Of a stretch of DNA of 64,000 nt, positions 18,261 through 25,657 are shown piece after piece; positions within the stretch are counted from its first letter, which is position 1, and every line of letters starts with the position of its first letter. Location: NCBI RefSeq assembly GCF_006443685.1, contig NZ_VFYP01000002.1:62001-126000 (forward strand), read 5' to 3'. The notes under the pieces are model-generated. The model searched no databases and was not told the DNA's origin. It saw only the letters and a program-made list of their open reading frames with translations. Source of the DNA: Rhizobium glycinendophyticum (GTDB taxonomy: Bacteria; Pseudomonadota; Alphaproteobacteria; Rhizobiales; Rhizobiaceae). Made by a program: the position numbers and the translations under genes.

Positions 18261-19429
18261 GGGTCACTTGTCTCTTGCTGATTGCTGCCATTCCCGCCCT
18301 CAAGCTCTACAGAGACGATAACTCCGTCTTTCAACGTTGGTATCGAAATGTTTTTGCCTGACGCTACTGCAGCAGCGTGGCACAAGCCGGTCATCTCCCG
18401 GTAGTGGCGTAAAACTACCTCCTGCACATCGTCCTCGGTGTTTTCCAGAACAATCGGTCGGATGTAACGATACAGGCCAGCGTTGATTTCAACCGGCTCA
18501 GCGAAACCCATACGCTCAACAAAGCGATCTCCATAGGGCCGCTGGTGCATGAATTCATTTCTGAGGTCTGTGACTTCCTTCATCCAACCAGACACCTCAA
18601 ATTTGCTCGAACTGGTTGGCTTTGGGCGGAGATAATTCCTGGCATGGAACAGCTGTAGAAGATCGTCGAGGTCGAAATGCTCTTGCCGTAGGGTTTCGGT
18701 CAACTTCGCAAATGAGTCGACCTTCTGCGCGTCTTTGCCGATTCTGAGAGCGCAAAATGCCGCAAGATAATCGCGTGCCGCGCCGAGGTGCATAAAGAAG
18801 GAATGCACGTGGGCAAACAAAGTCTGATCTAAGGTGGACGAAGACCGCCTTCCATCTAAGATTCCAGATGCCATGTGATTGACCAACTGCTCGTTATAAA
18901 ACTCAGCAATCTGTTCAACGTTGATGTCCATGCTGCGAAGACTAAGGCTAATGGAACTGGCTAGGCGCTCGGCCTCCGTTCTGTTGCCCAGGAGAACAGC
19001 GATCTGCTCACTACTAGGTTGGCCAAGGGCGGCCAGATCGCCTTCAACCCGGGCCTGTGCGATGTTGCTCGCAACATGGCTCCAAAGATCGGCGGGCCCC
19101 TGCATGTGGTTTGTTTCACCAGGAATAAACGGGGACCAGCTAGAGAAATAACTTCCTCTGTGCCAACCGATGCGATGAAAGGCGATGAACTTGAAGCCAT
19201 GCTGGACGAAAAACGGCTGCAGGCTTTTTGGCGACATCACGCCCTTCAAGCAGGGATGACCGTTATCCAAAACTGGTTCAATATGCCACTGATTGTCAAA
19301 TGCCTCTGCAGCTCGCATTCCACCTGTATAGATTTGGAAGAAGGCATCGCCATCGGATTGGCGTGGTAACGGCCTCGTATGGTGCTGGCATACGGGTATT
19401 TTTGATGGTCTATTTCCCTCTGTGGCCAT
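18257..19429 (-). CDS. HEPN-motif protein (390 aa)
   Basis: The N-terminal ~130 residues are unclassified, with several aromatic and histidine residues (H-R-I-G-W-H-R). The helical C-terminal half holds R290-N-E-F-M-H295, again an R-X4-H motif, preceded by V-T-D-L. It shares the ATGA overlap with the smaller HEPN gene downstream and starts 68 bp after the SLATT gene ends, on the same strand. Two HEPN proteins in a row could form a heterodimeric RNase, since HEPN active sites lie at dimer interfaces. The family is not recognised beyond the motif. Confidence 0.65.
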   Translation of the reverse strand: MATEGNRPSKIPVCQHHTRPLPRQSDGDAFFQIYTGGMRAAEAFDNQWHIEPVLDNGHPCLKGVMSPKSLQPFFVQHGFKFIAFHRIGWHRGSYFSSWSPFIPGETNHMQGPADLWSHVASNIAQARVEGDLAALGQPSSEQIAVLLGNRTEAERLASSISLSLRSMDINVEQIAEFYNEQLVNHMASGILDGRRSSSTLDQTLFAHVHSFFMHLGAARDYLAAFCALRIGKDAQKVDSFAKLTETLRQEHFDLDDLLQLFHARNYLRPKPTSSSKFEVSGWMKEVTDLRNEFMHQRPYGDRFVERMGFAEPVEINAGLYRYIRPIVLENTEDDVQEVVLRHYREMTGLCHAAAVASGKNISIPTLKDGVIVSVELEGGNGSNQQETSDP

Positions 19430-19497
19430 TCATTTCACTGCCCCAAGCGTACTGCCGTCGGTCTGGCGATAGTGTGTATGTTTGACCAGTAAGTCGA

Positions 19498-20133
19498 CTA
19501 GATGCCCGTTTTTTTCAGGTTAGGCGGTAGGAATTTGTCAATCTCGCCGTCATTGAATGTATAGTCTTCCAGTCGTTGAAGCGCTTCTTGCGCCTTCAGA
19601 TAGCCCTTGGGCGTCGTGTGCGGCGCTGACTTGTAGATTGCAGCAAGAGCTGATTGAAGTTGATCGCGCCTCTCGGTTGCATTGGTCAAAGTAGTTGAAT
19701 GAGAAGCCATATCAGTCAGTAATGAAAGATAGCTTTCGCGTATGACCCAGAGGTCTGCTGCGGTGTCGCGGTGCTTCTGAGCTGCGGCACCTGGGTCAAA
19801 CCCTTTCATGTACCCAGTTATGAAGAGCCCGATCAGAGAAACTAAAGCGGTTGCAAGCTTGATCCAAAGTTCGTCAGCCAGCAGCACCGCAAGCGTGCCT
19901 GACGCCGTGATCGATGACACGATTATCTGGAGCAATTTGAATCGGCGAAGTGTTTGAGCACAGAGATCGCCATCCTTCTCATGCGTCTTATGGGCATAGA
20001 CGACACGACCGAAGCATTCTCTGATCTGACTTTCCAGCGCTTCAAGATTAACCGTTATGTCAGCTTGGATAGGCGCTACCAAAGATTGCTTGCCAGGCTT
20101 GGGTTCTTGCCCAGAACTGATTGTCGGTTTCAT
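19498..20133 (-). CDS. SLATT-domain two-TM effector of CBASS
   Basis: This 211-aa protein has two adjacent membrane helices at ~66-85 and ~90-110 and the following signature G-F-D-P-G-A-A-A-Q-K-H-R-D-T-A-A-D-L-W, typical of SLATT (SMODS- and SLOG-associated two-TM) proteins. These act as predicted pore-forming effectors triggered by cyclic nucleotides. The reading frame overlaps the 3' end of the nucleotidyltransferase gene by 74 bp. The ATG at 20131-20133 is the only early Met, so the true start could be a non-ATG codon nearer the overlap's end. Expected location is the inner membrane. Confidence 0.82.
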   Translation of the reverse strand: MKPTISSGQEPKPGKQSLVAPIQADITVNLEALESQIRECFGRVVYAHKTHEKDGDLCAQTLRRFKLLQIIVSSITASGTLAVLLADELWIKLATALVSLIGLFITGYMKGFDPGAAAQKHRDTAADLWVIRESYLSLLTDMASHSTTLTNATERRDQLQSALAAIYKSAPHTTPKGYLKAQEALQRLEDYTFNDGEIDKFLPPNLKKTGI

Positions 20134-20962
20134 TCTGAATTGCCTTTAATGCGTTTTGATATGCCGTAGCGGCGGGCCTTTGAAAGTTACCGGTACGATA
20201 GACGCGAGACCCACTGCCGGGAGCCAGCCAGTATTCCTGATTAACGTCACGTGTTGCCATATAGTGCATAAAATCTCTCACTAGGAAATCATGGTACAGA
20301 TAAGACTTGTCCTTGTACTCCCAAGCGCTGATAAAGTTGAATGCGAGTGTGTCGATTAGCATGCCGCTGATCTGGACGTTGCTGTGCTGCTTCCAAACCC
20401 GCGCCATTCGTGCGATAGCTTTCAAATTGCCGTTTGCCTCACGATTGCGGGCTAGAAACGCCTGCATCTCCGACCGTGGATCGCATGTTCGCCAACTTCC
20501 TCCACCGTTCGAATCGGCAAAATTGAAGGTGTTCGCGCTGTTTACAAATACCGGCAGAATTTCGAATGTGATGCCATCATCAAACTTGATAACACAGACT
20601 TGGCCATCGCCGCCCACACTCGTAGTCGAGTATGTTCTCATGATTGACTGCCGGACAGCTTGGAGAAGCGCTGATTGTCCGTTGTTCGCGTAAGCGTTGT
20701 ATGTGTGATACAGCGAATTCGGTAGCGTGAACGAAACATCGAGGTCGCTCACGCCCTTTGCGGCAGTGTCTCTCCCATAGGAACCAACGTATAAGCTATG
20801 AGCGGTTTCGGAATCCGTATTCCAAAAATCCTTGTTCAACTGCTTGGTAATGCGCTTGTATCGGTAGGATATCGAGCCGACTGTATCCGTCGGGATTAGA
20901 TACTTGTCTCGAAATGCGCGAAAGTTTTCGGCAACTCCCATGCTGAAGCTCGCTCCGTCCAT
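20060..20962 (-). CDS. CBASS cyclic-nucleotide synthase (SMODS-type CD-NTase)
   Basis: This 300-aa protein has the polymerase-beta nucleotidyltransferase motif G60-S-Y-G-R-D-T, catalytic D73-L-D75 and a third acidic residue E134 in F-E-I-L-P. This is the arrangement of SMODS/CD-NTase enzymes, which make cyclic di- or trinucleotides upon phage infection. With the SLATT effector it forms a minimal type I CBASS; no Cap2/Cap3, HORMA or TRIP13 genes are present. It heads the leftward operon and is divergent from the PIN-like gene. The product nucleotide cannot be predicted from sequence alone. Confidence 0.88.
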   Translation of the reverse strand: MDGASFSMGVAENFRAFRDKYLIPTDTVGSISYRYKRITKQLNKDFWNTDSETAHSLYVGSYGRDTAAKGVSDLDVSFTLPNSLYHTYNAYANNGQSALLQAVRQSIMRTYSTTSVGGDGQVCVIKFDDGITFEILPVFVNSANTFNFADSNGGGSWRTCDPRSEMQAFLARNREANGNLKAIARMARVWKQHSNVQISGMLIDTLAFNFISAWEYKDKSYLYHDFLVRDFMHYMATRDVNQEYWLAPGSGSRVYRTGNFQRPAATAYQNALKAIQNETDNQFWARTQAWQAIFGSAYPS

Positions 20963-21136
20963 TGCGTATGGTATTGAGGTCTACGGATAAACGTCAGAGT
21001 GAAAAAGCTAGCCCGCCGCCCAATCCACAGGCAAAAGTAGAAATCCGAAAGAATGCACCCGTGCAATCAAATGGCGCGCGAGCTTCAATCCCCAGAAGGG
21101 TTGTTCACAACGCGGTGCGGCGCATAAAATAGTGAA

Positions 21137-22276
21137 ATGGCTATGCCCCTGATAAAGCCCTTCTTTATTGCACTCGATACTTCGCATCTAAATCATTGGA
21201 TTAGAGAAGCTCTATCAACAAAAAGCGCCGAACGTAAAAGTGCGGAAACGTTTTCAGATTGGCTCAAGTGTAGCGGCACATTGCCCTTGATTTCATTGCA
21301 TCACATTGAGGAACTCTGTGTCCACAATGACGAAGACACGGTGTTGTGGAGGCTCCGATTTCTCCATTCTCTGCCTTTTGTCGCCTGGATATCCGATGGA
21401 ATGGCGAACTCAGGTCCGGCCGGGGTAACGTCCATCATGCGCGCGGAAGCCTTGGCAGCTTTTGCCGAACCTGGGGCGAGCATCACCAGAGTCCGGGATT
21501 TAGCTTCGCGTGCTCTAATCCAGGTTGGCACAGGGGAGGAACTTCTTGGCCCCTTCCTGGAGGATTGGTTGCTACTCAGGGAGGAGTTCTTGAGGCGGTC
21601 CGAGCACTCGCGCAATCTGGTGGCCGTCGCACATAGCAACGTTGTCGATCTTTCCTCCATGCCGCTCGGTGAACTCATGCGGGGTAAAATACGTGGCGAG
21701 AAAGACCTCTTACGCCAGCTTAAGTTAATTGAAGGCAGTTTTGCATTCGACATCGCTAAGCACGGAGACAAGCGCATCACAAATCCCGAAGCTGTTGCTA
21801 GAGATTTTGTCGAAAAAGTTGCTGAAGCCAGAAAAAATTTGCCGGATACCGCCGCCGATTTAGTCCTGCAGAGTTTGGCCGCAATGGGCATTGAAGAGAG
21901 TGACATCTCACCGAATATGACGGTGGGTCAGGCGCTTGATCGAGGCCTTTTTCTTCGGCAAATGAAGATTGCAACCGCCCGCTCGACTATCTCGTTCAAT
22001 GATCTAAAGCGCGCCGTGTCTCAAGACCAAATTCCTTCATGGGTGATCTCGTCATCGCTCAGACAACACGGACCCTCGCTACCAGAGCGCAAAGGAAGCG
22101 ATCTGACAGATACGCATCTAGCATGCCTTTCAGCATATGCGGACCTCACTCTGGTTGACAAACGAACGCTAGAAGCATTCCGGCGCGCCAATCGCGCAAA
22201 TCCAATCCTAGGCAAAGCTTGCAAGGCAATTAAACGTGCCGCCAGCTACAGCGACATTCCAAATTTGATTTCGTAG
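21137..22276 (+). CDS. PIN-like domain protein (379 aa)
   Basis: ATG 21137, with a second in-frame ATG at 21143. The N-terminus F-F-I-A-L-D14-T-S-H-L resembles the first strand of PIN nucleases. Near the C-terminus S-D322-L-T-D325-T-H-L is followed by L-T-L-V-D341-K-R-T, matching the paired acidic residues and last strand of that fold, so the domain appears split around a ~290-residue helical insertion. PIN proteins are Mg-dependent RNases, often toxins. No antitoxin-like gene adjoins it. It is divergent from CBASS and may be an independent defence gene. Confidence 0.6.
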   Translation: MAMPLIKPFFIALDTSHLNHWIREALSTKSAERKSAETFSDWLKCSGTLPLISLHHIEELCVHNDEDTVLWRLRFLHSLPFVAWISDGMANSGPAGVTSIMRAEALAAFAEPGASITRVRDLASRALIQVGTGEELLGPFLEDWLLLREEFLRRSEHSRNLVAVAHSNVVDLSSMPLGELMRGKIRGEKDLLRQLKLIEGSFAFDIAKHGDKRITNPEAVARDFVEKVAEARKNLPDTAADLVLQSLAAMGIEESDISPNMTVGQALDRGLFLRQMKIATARSTISFNDLKRAVSQDQIPSWVISSSLRQHGPSLPERKGSDLTDTHLACLSAYADLTLVDKRTLEAFRRANRANPILGKACKAIKRAASYSDIPNLIS

Positions 22277-22730
22277 CTCTCGTGTAGCCGTTCTGTTCGT
22301 CAGCAATCATGACCCTGCTCTGATGGGATTATCAACGCCGCCTGTTCCGATGGGGGCTTTCGTTTCGATACACTCCGACACCTCGCGTCAGCTATCACGA
22401 AAAAGTGAAGCAACTAATGTAATAGAAATTCTGAATATATAAAAAATTCTCCCGAATACGCTAAAATATACCTAGTCCGATAACACAAGGATTTATTCTC
22501 GAAATCGGAAGGAATTAAATAGGAAAAATCGAGATTAATGACATGAATGTTGACATTCAACCTACTGCATTTCAATCGTACGTGACGTTATGGCGTATAT
22601 AGTTTGGTGTTTACAAAGCAACCGAAGTATTACAGCCTTTCGCTCGCAATTCAAGGCAACTAAACGCCGCAGAAATTTGGAAGTGCCTCACGTTACCATT
22701 TGTTGATTGTAGGTAGGATGGAGCATTGGG
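22277..22730. other. AT-rich non-coding stretch before the integrase genes
   Basis: 454 bases with no supported gene. Bases ~22400-22560 are strikingly A+T rich compared with everything around them (runs such as GAATATATAAAAAATT), which fits a promoter, a bent-DNA regulatory region or a site for nucleoid proteins ahead of the 94-aa protein and integrase. I see no clear dyad. Confidence 0.45.
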
Positions 22731-23015
22731 ATGAGTGAAGACCGCGACCGCCGCGCTGAGGGGGAAGCTCACAGCCCCGCTGCGCTTGAAATAGCGCTGG
22801 CCCGAGGTTCAACGCTGACGAAAACCGGCAAGAAAAGATTTCGCAAGGAAAACATTAGGCAGGCTAAACCGCGAGCAAAGCGGGCCCTACGCTGTCATTT
22901 TTCTAGCAAGGGGTTGTTCTCCGACTTGGAGACTACCGCCTTGCTGACGGCCCTGCATGAGGAGCTGCGGTCGATCTTTCCTAGTCTCAAAGACGATAAA
23001 CGCTTTCCAACATAG
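22731..23015 (+). CDS. Small basic protein (94 aa) upstream of the integrase
   Basis: The start is ATG 22731 after a weak GGAGC. The middle of the protein is strongly basic (K-T-G-K-K-R-F-R-K-E-N, then R-Q-A-K-P-R-A-K-R-A), suggesting nucleic-acid binding; the last third is helical. It ends 51 bp before the integrase ATG, or 9 bp before an upstream TTG in the same frame. No family is recognised. Position and charge make it a candidate recombination directionality factor, but this is inference. Confidence 0.6.
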   Translation: MSEDRDRRAEGEAHSPAALEIALARGSTLTKTGKKRFRKENIRQAKPRAKRALRCHFSSKGLFSDLETTALLTALHEELRSIFPSLKDDKRFPT

Positions 23016-23066
23016 CAGTCAGGTTTGTTCGCCTCACTTTCACGCTTCATTGAAAGGTCGATCAGC

Positions 23067-24902
23067 ATGGCTAGAAAAAAACGTATTCAACAAACCGAAA
23101 AGCTGTCGTCGCAGACCAGTTCCTCCAAGCGCCTCTCGGTAGAGGCGAGGCGACGAACAATTGAAGCGCCAAGCTTGCGCCCCTCTAGTGAAAGCACGGC
23201 CAATCTCGGCGTTTTCATCTATTGCAGAGTTTCCGACAACAAAAGCGTCATAAGCGATCTTTCTATACCTGATCAAATACGCCAGGCCAAAGCGCGCGCA
23301 GCCGAGAACGGATGGACGGTTCGTAAGACGTTCATCGAACCGGGACTATCTGCCAAAACTGCGGATCGACCTCAGTTTCAGTTGATGATTGCTGAGGCTT
23401 TGGATTCATCACAGCCTGTCCAGAAAATAATAGTACATTCTATCAGCAGGTTTGCTCGCAATGTTGCGGACTACAATCGTGTTACAAATCAACTGTACGA
23501 AAATGGTGTTGAGATTGTCAGTCTAACTCAGCAGTTTTCTAATGATACGGGCGGGTTTATCGCAGAAACAACAACGGCTGTATTCGACGAGTATCATTCT
23601 AGGCGAACTTCGACAGACGTCACTAGGACCATGACGTCGATGGCAAAAGAAGGATACGGCGTCGGTGGTGTCCAGCCTTTGGGTTATAAATTGCAACCTG
23701 ACGAGCTTAATCCGCGACGGAAACGTGTTGTAGTCAACGAGACTGAGAGGCCGCTGGCGGCGAAAATATTCCAGCTTGCCTTGTACGGGAATGGTGACGG
23801 TCCTGCCCTAGGCATCAAAGCCATCGTCAAGTACCTCAATTGCGCGGGCTACCGAACTCGATCAGGCGCGCCTTTCTCAACCAACAACATACATTCGATG
23901 CTAACCAACCCGATATACATGGGGAGAAAGATATACAACCAGAACGCCAAGGCCAAGCGATGGACGCCGGTAGCCGCCGAGATTGTAGAAATTCCGGTGC
24001 CGCCAATCATCACGCCTGATGAGTTTGCTGAATTACAGAAATTGCTTCGTTCAAAGAATCCTCGGAAGGGGGCGGCGAAGACAGTGAGCAGCCCGCTGTT
24101 GCTATCTGGTCTCGTGCACTGTGAATGCGGCGCAGCGATGACTCTCCGCACAGGTACAGGACGCTCAGGGGCGATTTATCGATACTACCACTGTTCCAGT
24201 GTCGCAAAACAGGGGCGTCATGCTTGTAACGGAGCAACCGTGCCGGAAAAACAGCTAGATGATTTCGTTGTAGAGTCGGTCATCTCAAATGTTCTAGTGC
24301 CTGTTAGGCTTCGCGGTATTCTCGATTCGATGAATGAGAAGATTGCTGTTGCCGGGAGGCACAGTGAAGCCCGCGCTGATGAGCTTCGACTTGAGCTGGA
24401 AGCCTCCGAGCGCGCGTACAAAAATCTGCTGACAGCTGTCGCCAGTTCCGAGTCGCTTGGCAGCGAACCCATCTTGCTTAGCAAGCTGGCCGAAGTAGAG
24501 CGTGAGCTGACCCGAAATCGAAACGGTTTGAAAGTGTTACTGGCGAGTGGGGAGAATGACGTCACGATCACAGAGCAGCAAATCAATTGGTTTTCGAATC
24601 TGATCATCAAGAGGTTGCGAAAATCGAACCGGGTTAGCATGAAAAGCTATCTTGCTGCGGTAGTTGCCCGCGTCGAAGTTGGCAGCAGTGACATCAGCAT
24701 CGTTGGCAGGCTGTCTGATCTAAAAGGTGAGATTACACGCGAAACCGGTCTTGATGACGGATCAAGCAGCGAAAACACGGTTCGCAGATATAAACGCAAT
24801 TGGTGCCCCGTGCCGGAATCGAACCAGCACTCCTCTCGGAACCTGATTTTGAGTCAGGCGCGTCTACCAATTCCGCCAACGGGGCACATGAGCGTCGGAT
24901 GA
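23067..24902 (+). CDS. Large serine integrase, C-terminus replaced by integration
   Basis: ATG 23067 is preferred (GAAAGG upstream); the frame also opens at TTG 23025. 611 aa as integrated. Residues ~50-195 are the resolvase catalytic domain with the nucleophile in F-I-Y-C-R-V-S-D and the helix H-S-I-S-R-F-A-R-N. A recombinase domain (R-R-T-S-T-D-V-T ... G-Y-x-L) follows. Then comes a zinc ribbon (H-C-E-C-G ... Y-H-C-S ... H-A-C-N-G) and a coiled coil (~420-500) as used for synapsis control. From W579-C580 onward the codons are the right att core, and residues 581-611 are antisense to the tRNA-Leu gene, so they are host-encoded. Joining the element ends would replace them with 65 residues bearing an HTH, giving 645 aa. 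The gene runs head-on against tRNA-Leu. Confidence 0.9.
   Translation: MARKKRIQQTEKLSSQTSSSKRLSVEARRRTIEAPSLRPSSESTANLGVFIYCRVSDNKSVISDLSIPDQIRQAKARAAENGWTVRKTFIEPGLSAKTADRPQFQLMIAEALDSSQPVQKIIVHSISRFARNVADYNRVTNQLYENGVEIVSLTQQFSNDTGGFIAETTTAVFDEYHSRRTSTDVTRTMTSMAKEGYGVGGVQPLGYKLQPDELNPRRKRVVVNETERPLAAKIFQLALYGNGDGPALGIKAIVKYLNCAGYRTRSGAPFSTNNIHSMLTNPIYMGRKIYNQNAKAKRWTPVAAEIVEIPVPPIITPDEFAELQKLLRSKNPRKGAAKTVSSPLLLSGLVHCECGAAMTLRTGTGRSGAIYRYYHCSSVAKQGRHACNGATVPEKQLDDFVVESVISNVLVPVRLRGILDSMNEKIAVAGRHSEARADELRLELEASERAYKNLLTAVASSESLGSEPILLSKLAEVERELTRNRNGLKVLLASGENDVTITEQQINWFSNLIIKRLRKSNRVSMKSYLAAVVARVEVGSSDISIVGRLSDLKGEITRETGLDDGSSSENTVRRYKRNWCPVPESNQHSSRNLILSQARLPIPPTGHMSVG
24800..24806 (+). 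other. Right attachment junction (core TTGGTGC)
   Basis: Copy of the core at 4583-4589. To its left is the element half-site with GGTTCGC-N3-TATA (24779-24792); to its right is the rest of tRNA-Leu. The core covers the tRNA's CCA end, discriminator base and first acceptor-stem bases, so integration leaves the mature tRNA sequence intact but replaces what lies downstream of it. Confidence 0.82.
24801..24885 (-). tRNA. tRNA-Leu (CAA)
   Basis: 85 nt on the minus strand. The acceptor arms GCCCCGT and ACGGGGC pair fully, the discriminator is A and CCA is encoded. The anticodon stem CCTGA/TCAGG holds loop CTCAAAA, giving anticodon CAA. There is a long variable arm as expected for leucine, and a TpsiC arm with GGTTCGATTCC. 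A good promoter lies upstream at 24912-24939. Its 3' end is the insertion site of the 20-kb element, and the integrase gene overlaps it in antisense. Confidence 0.96.
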
Positions 24903-24911
24903 CAGCGCCGG

Positions 24912-24939
24912 ACTATACGAAGGCTTGGGCTCCGGTCAA
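24912..24939 (-). promoter_or_regulatory. Promoter of tRNA-Leu
   Basis: On the minus strand TTGACC (24934-24939) and TATAGT (24912-24917) are separated by 16 bases, close to the housekeeping sigma consensus. Transcription would begin about 20 bases before the tRNA 5' end. It drives transcription leftward into the integrase 3' end. Confidence 0.7.
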
Positions 24940-25064
24940 CCGCCTTTTTGGCGAAGCCCTCATCACACGAATGTTCCCGTGCCAGAGCGTTGCGCGGAGC
25001 CGGAGCATTTACAGCCGCAGCGCAGTCCCATAAAACGCCGGAACATCTCGCCACGGAATTCTTC

Positions 25065-25646
25065 ATGCTGCGCCGAATCTACCAATGGACCATGTCACTG
25101 GCGGGCACGCGCCATGCCGAAAAAGCGCTTGCCGGCGTCTCCTTTATCGAAAGCTCCTTCTTTCCAATCCCGCCGGATGTGCTGCTGATCCCGATGGTGA
25201 TCGCCCGGCGTGACCGCTGGCTGCGGCTCGCAGTGGTGTGCACAGTCGCTTCCGTTCTGGGCGCCTTCCTCGGTTATGCCATCGGCATGTTTCTGTTCGA
25301 GACGATCGGCCGTCCGATCCTCGCCTTCTACGGCAAGGAAGACGCCTTCGATCAGGTAGCACAGTGGTACAACACCTGGGGTGGCTGGGGCGTGCTTTTT
25401 GCCGCTGTGACACCGTTTCCCTATAAGGTGCTGACGATCTTCTCCGGTGCGACCGGCCTCAACTTTCTGACCTTCACGGTCGTCAGCATCATCGGTCGCG
25501 CTGCCCGCTTCTTCCTCGTCGCCTTCCTCCTGAAGCTGTACGGCGAACCGATCCGCATCTTCATCGAGAAATATCTCGGCCTTCTTTTCACCCTCTTCAT
25601 GGCGCTGCTGATCGGCGGCTTCTATCTGGTCAAGGTCATCCTCTGA
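25065..25646 (+). CDS. YqaA-family membrane protein (DedA/SNARE-associated superfamily)
   Basis: The start at ATG 25065 is chosen; the frame extends upstream to 24948 but that part is uncharacteristic and overlaps the tRNA promoter zone. 193 aa. The pattern E-S-S-F-F-P-I-P-P-D-V-L-L-I-P near residue 25, G-A-x-L-G-Y-x-I-G and T-P-F-P-Y-K-V-L-T-I-x-S-G are hallmarks of YqaA/DedA-like inner-membrane proteins. There are four to five membrane segments. It lies 11 bp upstream of dsbB on the same strand, so the two are probably cotranscribed. The precise substrate is unknown; DedA-type proteins are implicated in lipid-carrier flipping. Confidence 0.85.
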   Translation: MLRRIYQWTMSLAGTRHAEKALAGVSFIESSFFPIPPDVLLIPMVIARRDRWLRLAVVCTVASVLGAFLGYAIGMFLFETIGRPILAFYGKEDAFDQVAQWYNTWGGWGVLFAAVTPFPYKVLTIFSGATGLNFLTFTVVSIIGRAARFFLVAFLLKLYGEPIRIFIEKYLGLLFTLFMALLIGGFYLVKVIL

Positions 25647-25657
25647 AAGTCGACACG

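Larger units (their letters stand above)
4583..24806. mobile_element. 20.2-kb integrative defence element inserted at tRNA-Leu(CAA)
   Basis: The element is bounded by the direct repeat TTGGTGC (4583-4589 and 24800-24806). Its right end carries a large serine integrase pointing into a tRNA-Leu gene, and its left end carries the severed 3' end of the same integrase gene in the matching frame. Excision between the repeats would release 20,217 bp. The interior is visibly more AT-rich and uses a different codon style from both flanks. Cargo: tandem-XRE regulator, FtsH-like unit, SIR2 plus STAND-nuclease pair, CBASS operon with HEPN proteins, PIN-like protein and a small basic protein. There are no conjugation or capsid genes, so it is either mobilised by a helper or moves by transformation or transduction. 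The exact crossover dinucleotide within the 7 bp cannot be fixed from one sequence. Confidence 0.85.

Noticed and set aside
24800..25033. Plus-strand frame through the tRNA (a common misannotated tRNA-antisense peptide)
   Set aside because: Its sequence is merely the tRNA-Leu gene read on the wrong strand; only the integrase read-through in the other frame has biological meaning.
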